A DNA stretch of 64,000 bases from Omphalotus guepiniiformis (Eukaryota; Basidiomycota; Agaricomycetes; Agaricales; Omphalotaceae): assembly GCA_028554645.1 (NCBI GenBank), contig JAQOOI010000064.1, forward strand, positions 806,001 through 870,000, read 5' to 3'. Made by a program: the position numbers and the translations under genes. The notes beneath the pieces were generated by a model. The model ran no database searches. It had not been told where the DNA came from and was given only the letters and a program-made list of their open reading frames with translations. Within the stretch, counting starts at the first letter, position 1; every line of letters begins with the position of its first letter. This document shows, one piece after another, positions 1 to 11,467 of this stretch.

Positions 1-337
1 CGTCGATCCATTCGGAGTAAATGTCAATAGGTTCTGTCAGGTCTAGAGCAAGAGTGACGACCAAGAAATGAGGAGGGCCACAAGTGACGCACGATTGACT
101 TTGCTCTGGTATCTCTGATCACATACTCTGCACACGAGAACTGCGAGTCCCTCTTTTCTGTCTATCCGAACTGTGACAGACTTGTCGTGGTGGCAAAACA
201 GGCAGGTAAATGCGGTGTCTACAAGGGAAATGAATCGATTAAAAACCCCAGATACAGACTGGAATACATGACAGACCCAAAGGAACTTTAACTCTTGCTT
301 GTGCTGGCTTTCGAGACGACTTTTTTCGTTTGCCCAT
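1..337 (-). CDS. ELF1: Transcription elongation factor Elf1 (ELOF1), 3' end missing
   Basis: Small zinc-ribbon protein that travels with RNA polymerase II and supports elongation through chromatin. The start at 337 gives the basic N-terminus MGKRKKSSRKP typical of the family. Three coding exons are visible: 277-337, 93-218 and 1-42. Introns 219-276 and 43-92 have GT-AG ends in consistent phase. The spliced protein reads PLDTAFTCLFCHHDKSV and then a second CxxC (CRVCDQRY), which are the four zinc ligands, followed by LTEPIDIYSEWID. The gene runs off the left edge, so the acidic tail is not seen. It is divergent from the kinesin gene, sharing about 170 bp of promoter. Identification is secure; only the end is missing. 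Confidence 0.93.
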
Positions 338-414
338 GGCGACTGTGAAATCACAGCAGGGACTCAAAAAATATGCTCAGTTATGCTCGACAACTTAAGA
401 GTCAGAGAGGTCGT

Positions 415-420
415 CACGTG
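415..420. promoter_or_regulatory. CACGTG palindrome in the Elf1/kinesin-5 divergent promoter
   Basis: A perfect CACGTG E-box lies between the two divergent start codons (337 and 506). A core ACGCG, as in MluI cell-cycle boxes, follows at 425-429. Seen directly; function is inference, and such short motifs also occur by chance. Confidence 0.3.
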
Positions 421-505
421 ATACACGCGCCGCGAATGTATTACTCTGTTTACATGATATGCATTCTTTGCTCATTTCTCTTCTTGCTCACCGTCGTCCT
501 CAACG

Positions 506-3500
506 ATGGCTTCGAATCGACCTCCATCTTCGCGCTCTAGATATAACTCAACTAGTATACCTGCACATCATCCCAGGTCTCGTAGTGTGACGGCTAAATC
601 AGCTTCCTCCACACGGACCCCCGAAGAACACGAATCTACCCATGCCACAGGCCTGGTAAAGCAGCAAAAATCTGCGCATTCAGATGAAGCAGAAACCAAT
701 ATCCAAGTTGTGGTCCGATGTAGGCGTCGCTCAGAACGAGAGATTCAAGATAATTCCCCTATAATCGTTAGCTCAAACGGTGCGAGGAGCACTCAGGTCT
801 CTATCGAAACAACTGCCCCAGTCTCCACCTTGGGTGTCGTCACTCTTCCTCCCGTTAGGACCTACCCTTTCGACTTGGTTTATGGTCCTGAAGCTGACCA
901 GGCTATGATTTACCACGATGTTGTTGGGCCCATGCTGGAGCAGGTGCTAAGTGGATTCAACTGTACCCTTTTTGCGTACGGTCAAACCGGAACGGGTAAA
1001 ACGTGAGCATCTAGTCACTCTCCCTCCCTCGTGGCTTATATATGACCGACAGATATACAATGCAAGGAGACCTGTTACCCACACCAATGGGCAACCCGTC
1101 AGCCAATGCAGGCATGATACCACGAGTCCTCTTCCATCTCTTCCATCATCTCGAGAAGTCAGAAATTGACTTTAGTGTCAAGGTTTCGTACATCGAACTC
1201 TACAATGAGGAACTCCGCGACCTCTTAGCTAGTGAGTTGGCCGCTCCGCTTGGAAATACTCAGCCTATGGGTATGGCATCGAAGGACGCTGCCAAGAATG
1301 CTAGTGCAGGCATCAAGATATTTGATGATGCGAATAAGCGTGGCGTCATCATCCAGGGCGTTGAGGAGATCCCGGTCAAGAATTCAACTGACGCGTTAGC
1401 CTTGTTAACCAAGGGTAGCCACAGGCGTCAGATTGCTGCCACGAAATTTAATGACCACTCCAGTCGGTCTCACTCTATATTTTCCTTGACCATTCATACC
1501 AAAGAAACTGGTGTTGCTGGAGAGGACTTGCTCAAGGTCGGCAAATTAAACCTCGTGGATCTCGCTGGTTCAGAGAACATCGGGAGATCAGGGGCTGAAG
1601 AAAAGCGGGCAAGAGAGGCTGGCATGATCAATCAAAGTCTTTTGACTCTTGGAAGAGTTATTAACGCGCTGGTTGACAAAGCTTCACACGTCCCGTATCG
1701 GTCTGTCTTGCCATTTTATATGCCCACGTAATAGCACTTATTTCCTTAACAGCGAATCCAAATTAACTCGAATACTCCAAGACTCTTTGGGAGGGCATAC
1801 CAAGACCTGCATTATTGCCACGGTCTCTCCCGCCCGCTCCAATTTGGAGGAAACTCTTTCCACTCTGGACTATGCGATGTGTGCCAAATCTATCCGGAAC
1901 CGGCCGGAGGTTAACCAGCGCATGACGCGCAACTCACTTCTCAAAGAATATGTAACCGAAATCGAGCGCCTCAAAGCGGATGTTTTGGCAGCCCGAGAAA
2001 AGAACGGAATTTTTTTCTCGGAGGAAACATGGGCTCAGATGAGCGCGGAGCAGGAGATGAAACACACAGAAATGGAGGAGGCAAAAAAGCAAGTGGAAAT
2101 CATTGAGAACCAAATGCGGGTGGTTAGAGAGGAGTTCGAGCAGAGCATTGGTTTGCTGATGAAACGTGACACGGAGCTAAAGCAAACGAAAGAAAGGCTA
2201 AAAGACACCGAGACGGTGTTGGTCGCGAAGTCTGGGGAATTGAAGGGTGTCAAGGTTGCCCTGGAAGAAGAGATAGTTGTTCGACAAGCATTCCAGAAAA
2301 CCGAGAGCACTCTGGATGCAGTAGCAACAGGACTCAAGGCCGTTGCGCATGATAGTATTCAGGATGTCTTTGGTTTATTCGATAAATTGCGTTAGTAAAC
2401 ATTTTTTACCTCTGCAACGTCTACTGACAGGCTCTGTCTCAGAGAGGAAATCCGACGTTCTACATTCCAATTCAAATGCAGTCGTGACACACAACAAGAA
2501 AGTAGAAACAGTAACGAGGACTCTGTCTCAAAAGCTTGACGAGTTCATTACTTCTTCTTCACAATACGTGGGCAAGCTGCGTGACGATGTCGAACACTTT
2601 CGGACCCGAGAAGTTCAAGCACTCGCCGGATATACCTATCAGGTCATGCAGCAGCTCCAGGATCTTCAGGAGTCGATGAAGTCCATACACGCTCAGGAGT
2701 CAGGTGAACGAGAGGCGCTAGCGGTGCTGGAGACTTTACTGAAAGAGACCTATCAAACATTTAAGATAGGTTTCAGTGCCTGGGGAGAGAGTCTGATGAA
2801 AAATTGCGCGGATATGCATGCAGAGCTAGACAGCGCGACCTCCACTTCGTTCTCTAGAGTGGAGTCTGTTCTGAAAGCAATGCACTCACTGTTGGAAAGT
2901 GTCGTGCAAGAAACATCGCAACTCATAGAAACAGAACGCGAAGCGATGGCAAAAACCAGCATTCTTGTCAAGGAGGCGGCCGATCACGAGGTTGCGCGTC
3001 TTCGGGCAGAAAACCAGGCTCTGAATCGTCTTGTCGAGCGCCAAAAAGTAGAGGCATTGAGGGCTAAGGATGGCTTACTGCAGGCAGTTTCTGGTCTGCT
3101 TGTGGAGTATGTGAATGACCGTGACCGCGGTCTGAAAGACGCTATAAGCTCTATACAGCGATCTAATATCGCTGCCGAGGAGAGTATGGGTAATCTCGCG
3201 GACAACCATGGTAACATCACACACTCAATGGAAAAGGAGAACATCGCGACCAAAGGCAGAATAGAACGAATGCATGGGGATGCAAAGAGAACAAGAGATA
3301 GCTCTTTCAAGGCTTTGATATAGTATCCGGCTTTCCTGCAGTCGCTGATCTGTTTTCTAGGCTTTGAATGAGGCAAAGGCCACAATCAATGCGTGCCTAG
3401 ACGAGACTCAAGAAAAAGTCACAGACTCGGTTGAGTCATACTCAAAGGAATTACAAGCACGGACGCAGGAGATGTTTGACTCGTGTAATGATGGTAAGAC

Positions 3501-4298
3501 TATTCGTTTTCGTTCGACGATCCAATGTATTTACTAGATGTCTTAGCCTTTGACAAGCACTCGCGCACTAAGAGAGCCAGATTAGAATTGACCACGCATA
3601 TGACTGATAAGGTCCAGACTACGTATCGCTCTTTGCACGAAGGCTTTACGTCGATATCAAAGGATCTAGAAGGTTTTACAGGGCAGGCAGCTTCAGAGGT
3701 GAGACTGAAATTGTGTACCAGCTACAATGGCCAGCGTTGTATTCACATCTACTCTTTTAAGATCTCAGTCTTGACGGATATCACGGCAACGTATCATGCA
3801 GCTAGTAAGTCGCATATATCGACACTGCAGAAAGCGACAAGCGCGTTGGCGGAACAAGGAGCAAGGGAGGATGTTGCAACGGGAACAACCCCACGCAAAC
3901 GTTCCTATCAGTACGTCGATAAGTGGGATCTGACAGAAAGTCGGGAACATCTACTCAGGGCGCGGAGGGATAAGGGAGCTTCCACCAGCGGGAACAACAA
4001 CACTCTTCTAGCCGAACACGTACCCCTTCCAGAGGATGACAATGGGCTCGAAGACGTAGAGATGGTTGAAGACGCGAAGACGGCCACTCCGGTTCCCAGC
4101 GAATCAGAAGTACCTGCTACCGCCTCTCTACAATCTTCGACTTCATCGAGTTCGACGTCGCTGCTGCCTCCTTCTTGGTCGTCTCACAGTCGGCAACCAT
4201 CAATACCGATCGCGAAAAAAGTTCCTACCAAACCTCCTCAAGCGCCGTTAGTAGACACACGGAACGTGTACACGACCAGGCGTTCGAGGAGACGATAG
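506..4298 (+). CDS. bimC: Kinesin-5 (BimC/Cut7/Eg5 family) mitotic motor
   Basis: Plus-end-directed tetrameric motor that slides antiparallel spindle microtubules apart. I read seven exons: 506-1002, 1053-1700, 1753-2390, 2431-3311, 3361-3493, 3538-3698 and 3762-4298, giving about 1164 residues, normal for the family. The N-terminal motor (about residues 65-440) has the P-loop GQTGTGKT, split by intron 1, switch I ([11 protein letters not shown]) and switch II (LVDLAGSEN). A long coiled-coil stalk follows. Near residue 1025 a BimC box ([12 protein letters not shown]) carries the Thr-Pro that Cdk1 phosphorylates in this family; it separates kinesin-5 from other classes. The intron 3312-3360 must be GC-AG, because a TAG stop precedes the only nearby GT. 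The last proposed intron, 3699-3761, is 63 nt and open in frame, so it may be retained. The gene is convergent with the NSRP1-like gene. Confidence 0.93.
3312..3360 (+). other. GC-AG intron of kinesin-5 bounded by a 9-bp direct repeat
   Basis: The upstream frame stops at TAG (3321-3323) and the downstream exon must begin in phase 0 at 3361. The only in-frame solution is exon...AAG|GC...TAG|GCT. The string AGGCTTTGA occurs at 3310-3318 and again at 3359-3367, spanning both borders. Confidence 0.6.
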
Positions 4299-4455
4299 TA
4301 TCTTATGACCCTAGCATATCATATATGTACATCAGTCGTATCATTGGCATTTGTATTAATACTGCACGCTGTAGACTTATGTAAATTATATTATATTACA
4401 TTCTACAAATGTAGTGATTGGAAAGAGACACCGAAGAGACAAGCCAGTTAGTTCA

Positions 4456-5700
4456 TTAGCCAGCATCCTGGTCGTCAGGAGTGTCGTTAACTGCTTCCAA
4501 CTTGCGTCGTTTCCTCTCTAGATATCGCTCCCGAGCACTGAGAACGTCATTTTCGTTGTTCCGTTTAGCAACCACCCCCTGAATGGCATTGTGTTCTTCT
4601 CTCTCCCGCTCCCTAGCCATGCGCTCTCGCTCCTCCTCCATCTGTCTCTGAATTTCCTTCGCCCTTCGCTCATTTATTTCCCTTCTGCTGGCAGCGGTTC
4701 CAACAGCTCGGTGAGCAACAACGTCAGGCGTCGGATCGATAGATTTCTCCTTTCCACTACGTGTCTTTAGATTCCTGGTGTTCGTGCCAGACAAATTCAA
4801 ACCGGCGGTCAGCAAATCTCGTTTGTCCACGATCTGATTATCGTCATTCAGTTCCACTTCTTTACCTTCTTCCCGTGCAATGCGCGCAAGCTCCAGATCA
4901 GACATCGGCGTAAAGTCGGGAGGTTTTGTTATAGTCAGATTTGGCATCGGACCTTGCGGACCAATGATAGCTTTCTGGGTCGCAGCAATAGTGGCTTCGT
5001 GGCTCTGTTCTGACTCCTCTAGAAGTTTTCGATAAAAGTGTGCCAAGCCAGACGAGCCGCCACTCTGCTTCTTCTGTAATTCTGTTATGTGCAACGCGTC
5101 AACTACTAAACAGTATTGATACTCTGAAGAATTACCTTCCCTCTTCCGTTCCTCCTCTTCTGCTTTGCGAACTTCAGCCATCTGATCCTTATACGCTTGT
5201 GTGACGAAAGACTCCTTGTCAGCAAACTCGTCGCCCTCAGCCTCGCGCTCCCGCTGCATCATCTTTTCTTCCGCGCGTAGATGGTCGAGCTTCCGTGTCG
5301 CAGCCGTTGTTAGTAAACCGTGAATGTATTTAGGCTGAAAAGAAATAAGTTCTGTACCCCGAGAAGTTGAGGTGATAGAACATACCTTTCTGTCCTTTGC
5401 ATCAGCTTCCTTGGCCTCCTTCTGGCGCTGCTTTGCCTCCTGCATTTTATCCCATACTTCATCATACTCGTATACTGTCGCATCAACCTTCTTCTGCTCC
5501 TGCATCTCCCTCTTTAGTTTCTTAGATGTATGAACATTCTGCGCGAGAAGTTTCTTGTTGGCGGCAGCATTACGATCGGCAGGATTTGAAGTAGGAGCTG
5601 GATCTAGAGGCTCGTCGTCGTCAAGAGAAGCGAAGGGAGCAGGCTGTCTGAGAGTTGGAGGAGGAGCCTTTGGTTTGTTTAAGGAGAAGGAGAGCTTCAT
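4456..5700 (-). CDS. NSRP1: NSRP1-like nuclear speckle splicing regulatory protein
   Basis: Very charged, helical nuclear protein related to NSRP1 (CCDC55/DUF2040), which influences splice-site choice in animals. Exons are 5386-5700, 5136-5334 and 4456-5081 with GT-AG introns of 51 and 54 nt, giving 379 residues. I start at 5700 (MKLSFSLNK); the in-frame ATG at 5769 would enter the Trs120 gene on the other strand. Family features are YEYDEVWDKM, then KPKYI-type text after intron 1, ESFVTQAYKDQMAEV, and SGLAHFYRKLLEE. The C-terminal third is Arg/Glu-rich with nuclear-localisation-like clusters. Only 61 bp separate this start from that of Trs120, so the promoter must be shared. Role in the fungus is inferred from the family. 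Confidence 0.8.
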   Translation of the reverse strand: MKLSFSLNKPKAPPPTLRQPAPFASLDDDEPLDPAPTSNPADRNAAANKKLLAQNVHTSKKLKREMQEQKKVDATVYEYDEVWDKMQEAKQRQKEAKEADAKDRKVCSITSTSRGTELISFQPKYIHGLLTTAATRKLDHLRAEEKMMQREREAEGDEFADKESFVTQAYKDQMAEVRKAEEEERKREGNSSEYQYCLVVDALHITELQKKQSGGSSGLAHFYRKLLEESEQSHEATIAATQKAIIGPQGPMPNLTITKPPDFTPMSDLELARIAREEGKEVELNDDNQIVDKRDLLTAGLNLSGTNTRNLKTRSGKEKSIDPTPDVVAHRAVGTAASRREINERRAKEIQRQMEEERERMAREREREEHNAIQGVVAKRNNENDVLSARERYLERKRRKLEAVNDTPDDQDAG

Positions 5701-5761
5701 GATGAGAATTGCCAAATTAGGGAGTAAGAGCAGCTGGTCAGTGAACTTTAGCAATCCTCTT

Positions 5762-8700
5762 ATGGACACTCATGTATTCGCCTCACTAGCCCAAGTTCGC
5801 ATTCTCCTAGTTCCAGTAGGCCAAATATCACAGAATTCTTTCGACAAGTATGCCTCAGAAATTCGTACTTTTGATTCCATTCGTCTCGGTGATATCCCAG
5901 AGGATAATAGCGACGACAGAGGTACGCATGACGCGCTCCTGTTCGAACTGCTATTCATCCTGTTTCTTGCATTTAGCTCGATTTCAACCAAAACCGCTCT
6001 CTACTGGTCATCTTCACCTTAGTTTCCCTTCGCATCCCCCTCCAGTTTCGCACCAACCTCTCTCTCTGCTAAGGCCATCACATTTCCCTTTAGCTGTAAT
6101 TGGGATCGCATCAAGCTCAGGTTCTGAGAAGCCGGCATCGACCCTGGCTCAGTTCAATGAGACTCTTCTCAACATCTTTCCTGCAGACGGCATGTATCCC
6201 TTGGCCCGGAATTGTTTCGTGTTCGAGGAAACAGACGAGTCGTCAGATGTCTCTGGAGAGAGCCTCCCTGGCTTAGTCTTCTTTCCGAGTATGATGGGAA
6301 ACAGGAAACTGTACATTGGGACATTACTGGCGGATATTTGCTCTACTATACTAGGCGAATTTGGGATCTTGGTGAGTTCTTCCATGGCTCATCTTGCACT
6401 GTGTACAAAGTGATCGTCTGATTGGCAGATTCAAAGATTAGAAAGTCCTCTCGGGAATGAGTACTTAAACGCGTCCCTATTACCCTCACTGCCGCCTCTG
6501 TCGGAAATTCCGCCCTCGTTAGATAGCGTAAAAGACTCTCTTCCCCCTCTTCCATCATACAATAGTCAGCCTGAACTGTCCAAGTCTGCTTTCACCGCTA
6601 AATCACCGGCAATGAAACGAAACTCCTCACTCGGCGTTCCTACTGTTCGAAAACGACTTAGTGGGATCGGGGCAGCATCCTCACATGGCAGGCTTTTCAA
6701 AGTGATGGCCGACTTCTTCCTGCTTTCTGGCAGAACAGAGGATGCATCTATATGGTGTGTATTGTTGCCTTTGTACACCCCTTTTCAGTTTTGACACAAA
6801 TATTCTAGGTATACAGAGGCACTCTTGCTTCTCAAGTCCCCGGTCGATACAGTATGGCATGCTTCTGCCCTCGAAGGACTTGCAGTTATTCCTATACTTG
6901 ACGCTTGGTCTGCTGGACATGGCTTGGTGTGTATATGCGGTTGTGAAACTGATATCTAATCATTAATTGTTCCTCCCAGCAAACCTCGACCAGTGCGGCA
7001 CGCGAACCTTGGGCAGATGTCGCAGAGAGATTGACACAAGCTGCCGCTATGTACCTCAAACCTCCCCCATCAGATGGAGAGAATTATTTCCCCCTTCTCA
7101 CCTATCTCTACTGTACATGCATTCTACGACATACTTCCTTACTTTTCGCTGTCTGGTCTGCTAAAGGTTGGGGCCCGCTGGCTTTTACAACAATGCTACA
7201 ACCTGGTCCCACTCCACATCTACCGCCTACCCTCATTCATGACGAAAGCTCAACATGGGCTAACCTGGAGCGTTTAAGCTCAATATCCAGTATTCCTCGG
7301 GTAACAATTTCTGCTATGGCTGCACAAGCACACGGACCTTGGCTACTTCACCTCGGTCCTCGAGAGCGCATCGGTGTCCTGGAAGCCATATCAAGTATCT
7401 ATTCTTGCCTTGGATATCGCAGGAAAGAAGCCTATGTTCTGCGAGAAATCCTTGGCTGCATTCTCGATCTTGTTGTTTGTGGCCGAATGGAAGACCGGAA
7501 TACGAGTATAGCAAATGCACCCTTGTCGAGCGCTAACCTCCAGTCAGCTACAACCAAAGGCAATGTTGGCATCAGGTTCAGCGAAAGCTCCGATGGTAAC
7601 GAGAGCATTCTGAAGCTCTTGAAACATATCTGCAAAGTTCTCGGCGTCAACCTAGATGCTATTAAGGTTTTGGATATGGAACACGAGGCTTCCAGGGAAA
7701 CCAACGTGGACGATGGTCTGAACGATCAGCGAGAAACTTATGGCTGGCCGGAACTGCAAGTCGGGGTCGTGCGTGAATCTGTAGCTGTCGCAGAAGCCCT
7801 TCCTGGTAAGTTGAAATACTATATTTCAAATTAATTTCTAGATTACTTTCAGATTTTATGGCTGTCGCACAATACGCGCTGTCGTCTTTGAAGACTTTAC
7901 AGGCAGTTTTAGAACCAGGCGATCAATACCATCTGTATTCTACATCTGTTCGAGCTCTAATGACGGCAAGACGAAGGGGTTCGGCAAAATTCATCGAATA
8001 TTGGGCAGGCAGTCCTCTTGTCAATATAACGATTGCCCCGTGAGTTTTCCTTCCTCTGAAATCATCCTCGAGCTAATTAACGAATAGACTTCCCCTCATA
8101 CGTCTTCCCATTGAGAAGTCAATGTCAGCTCTTCAACCTCGAAAATCTGATTCCAATGCTATCCTGACGGGTGCCACCGACCCGTTCTTGTATAACCCGA
8201 GACGAACTAACGTCGCACAGGTCAGAAACTCCATACACACGTGTGTTCTTTGACTGATGTAGTCATTTTCGATTTCAACCAGGGAAAGCCTCTGGTTGTC
8301 CAGGGCGAAACACTTGAATTTGTGGTGATCCTTCAAAATCCTTACGTATTTGATCTCGAAGTGCAATCATTATCACTGAGGTGAAATCTCATCTCTTATT
8401 GCCTGACGAAACTCTGACTTGTCTTCAGCACTTCTGGAATACCTTTTGAATCTGAACCCACTTCCCTATTCATCCCTGCGCGTTCCTATCATCGAGTCGT
8501 TCTTTCGGGGAAAGCGTTACAAACTGGTATCCTCACTATCCGGGGTTGTATCATCCAGTCTCCGGGAAGTGCGCCGCGTGAATTCATACTTCCACTCTCT
8601 AGTGAAGAAGAGGACGAACGTCTTGCACGGAAGCGCAGTGCCCTCCAATGCGAGGCTGGTCGTTCAAAATATTCAGGGCTGGAAAGTTTTCCGTGGGCAC

Positions 8701-10446
8701 AGCAATCAAAGCGTCTGAGTACATCCGTGACTCAGCCTTCCAAGTCCATATCTGTATCTTTCTTGGAATGTAACGTGGTTCCTGAACAACCACTCCTTCG
8801 AATACGACGGACGTCAGTGACTCACGGTGCGCTCATGTTGTATGACGGCGAAATGTGAGTAACTCTACAAATTGAGGCGCATGATATTTGACTAAATGTT
8901 CCCTAGGTCCTCAATTCGGATAACCTTTGAGAACATATCATCTTTGCCGATCGACTTCCTTCGGCTGGCGTTTGATGATTCCACAATTACTCCTGCGCAA
9001 CAAGCTTTGGCTGAAGGGGATCTTTCTGTATTTGAGACTTATGAGACCGAATATCAACTCATACATCAGCCGGTGTTTTCATGGAACAAGAATGACGCGA
9101 TATCTATTGCGCCCGGACGAAAGGTGACCTTGACCGTTGGCTGCTATGGAAAGGTTGGCTGGTCAGTACCTTTTTATGGTCAAGAATCGAGGACTGAATG
9201 CTGCTTTGTAGTACGGACGGCACAATTCATGCCTCATATTCTTATGTACACCGTCCATTGTCTGGATCAACAAGCGCCCCATCGGTCTTTCACACTCGCC
9301 AAGTATCGTATCCGCTATTGGTTACGGTGTATCGCATGCTGGAATGTTTTGGAATGGACATCCTGCCATATCCTTCTTATCCTTCAGAACGTAGCAACTC
9401 TGAAGAGAAGAAATCTAGCTTATTTGTTGATGACGAAGAAGGCTGGTGTCTGTTCATAGTGGACGTCAGAAACACATATGGTGCTCCCTTTGAAGTATCT
9501 GTTGAGCGTCTGCAGCATGGTAGGAATCTTTCTAGGCAGTCGTGCTGTTCTTCTATTGACTCCTTTCCTTCTCACAGACATTCCTCAAGCAATAACGTCA
9601 GTGAATGTGCCTCCAGGATCAACATCACGGTATGCATTTCCACTGGCCTTTAACCATACACTAATCAAGTCATCTTCTCCAGTCTTGTGATTCCCTTAAA
9701 AAAATTCTCATTATCGGAAGAGCATGTGTCTCAACCCATACCCACTCTGTCCGACCGGCAATTTGTTGTCGACAAGTCGAAGCTTTCAGATGCGGAGCAG
9801 AAGCTTCAGCGTGAGCTGTTCTGGTATCGTGAAGAGCTGTTCAAGTGTCTCCGTTGCCGGTGGCGAGAGGTGAATATTATAGTTACGCTATCGTTTGCAA
9901 GTGCTTATGTGCTTTCTTCAGGCTGGTGGGACCAGGTTCGGCGATTTGGCCCTTCGACAGCAAAGATTAACATTGACAATGTTGAACACCCTACGGACGG
10001 AAAGTGCCGCGGTCCATCTGTCACTCGTTCGATACGTCGATACATCTGATGCTAAAAAAGAGAGGCTAGTACTGCAAAAGGCTGGCAAGTACTTCCCACC
10101 ATGCAGTGAATTAGTGCGTCTTCATATACGGGTCAAAAATCTTGCCAGTAAGTTTGCTCTCATTACCCAATGCACGCATAAAAATGTTCATCTTACAGGA
10201 ACGTCTCTCGTATTCACTGTTGATGTTGATATCGAACCGCGGGAGCACGTCATTCATGATGGAGTGCTGCGAGACATACCTGTTGGTCGCTTAGAGAGCA
10301 ACGAGATTCACGAAATCGAGTTAACACTCTGCTTCCTCAGCTATGGTCGATTTGAAGCAAAGGCATCTGCCAGAGCCATAGGTGTCACTGATGCACTAGA
10401 CCGGGGGGTTGGACATCTTGTTGTTGTTGTTGAGGGTGAAGGGTGA
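5762..10446 (+). CDS. TRS120: TRAPP II complex subunit Trs120 (TRAPPC9)
   Basis: Large specific subunit of TRAPP II, the Golgi and endosome Rab GEF and tether. The start at 5762 gives an N-terminus (FASLAQVRILLVPVGQI, then IRLGDIPED) that matches the opening of the Trs120/TRAPPC9 family. The middle contains the family segment after ERIGVLEAISSIYSCLGYRRK, equivalent to the SELYELIGFHRKSAF region of animals, followed by a C-terminal half rich in beta-sandwich (Ig/ASPM-like) repeats. About 15 short introns interrupt it; I followed the frame through junctions near 5922, 6373, 7806, 8041, 8220, 8380, 9163, 9522 and 9870 to the stop at 10446. Estimated length is about 1300 residues. Short GTT repeats near 10420 lie in the last exon (Val run). 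Confidence 0.88.
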
Positions 10447-10666
10447 TTCAAAGGGCAATTTCGAACACCATGATCTGCCATCAAAGCCTACAGCGGCTTG
10501 CACAGCAATCCAGGAATGGGAACAGGTCCTAGATATTTGGATATTAGGGCCTTCCCATCTAGAAATGCTTTGACGAAAAGCATGAGTCCTTTCCTTTCAC
10601 AGGGTAGATTACAGGTTTACATAGTACACCCATGATAGTTGCAGCATAATTCACAGCATGTTACTT

Positions 10667-11230
10667 TCAGTCAAATTCAGACTCCTCCTGTCTGAAGACC
10701 GCCGAATATGCCAGTATGGTGCCATACACCAACCTAGTGAGAATAATCGATTGGGTTAGGTTTGAGAGATATGTTGAAGTACGCACCCTCCACCAACAAT
10801 AGACATTGCACAAGCGCTGGTAGTGATGACACTTGAGTGTGCCAGCACTATAGGAAAAGCAAATCCAGTCACAACAACTAGTGAAGTGATGAAACGACCG
10901 AGGTCGATTGCGCCGACAGATTCGTATTGCCCAGAGAAAGAATCATCGGAACCACAGTGGGAAAATAATGCATTAGGGAGAGGCGCAAGGAGGAATACAA
11001 GCGCTATGGAGCCAGGTCAATTAGCACTCAATTACACAAGCACAAGGATAACTTCCAAGCGCGACATACCTACTAGCAACGGCAGCCAATTCTTCCATAG
11101 CGCGCAAGACAAGATGATCAATAAAAAGCCAACAGCTAGAACGAAAGAAAGTAGGATGACGGCTGAAACAGGAAATTAGCTCAAATTCGGAGAAGAGAAT
11201 CCTACACTCACTCTTCAGGCCTGCAGTCAT
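10667..11230 (-). CDS. VPS55: Vacuolar protein sorting-associated protein Vps55
   Basis: Small four-pass membrane protein of late endosomes, homologous to human LEPROT/OB-RGRP, needed with Vps68 for endosome-to-vacuole transport. Exons are 11212-11230 (19 nt), 11070-11162, 10787-11003 and 10667-10733, all with GT-AG introns, giving 131 residues, the normal size. The protein begins MTAGLKTVILLSFVLAVGF and continues CALWKNWLPLL and LAPLPNALFSHCG; four hydrophobic segments are evident. The last exon ends EEESEFD-like acidic text (QEESEFD). The four-exon reading closes exactly in frame, so I consider the model firm. Convergent with Trs120. Confidence 0.92.
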
Positions 11231-11467
11231 GACCAGGGGAGCAGTTGAGTACTTGTGAGCGTTTCGCAGTAAGCCTTGCAGTGGTAACCGTGACCGACGT
11301 CGCACGGGCACAACCCAAAAAGGGCAGTTTGCTCTCACCACATGACTTATCCACGCGTACGGGCGGGAATATATGCAAGAACATTCGCGTTAAATAATTG
11401 GGTGTACAAGGATGATACTACACATTGATGTAGAACTAAATAAGCGTCCGTCAATGCAGTGGTATTT

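Noticed and set aside
3699..3761. Retained in-frame segment of kinesin-5
   Set aside because: Not chosen as coding because GTGAGA...TTTTAAG has good splice ends and the text is unlike the tail; it cannot be excluded since it is 63 nt and open.
10823..11179. 118-codon plus-strand frame
   Set aside because: It is the antisense shadow of VPS55, whose four exons fit a known family.
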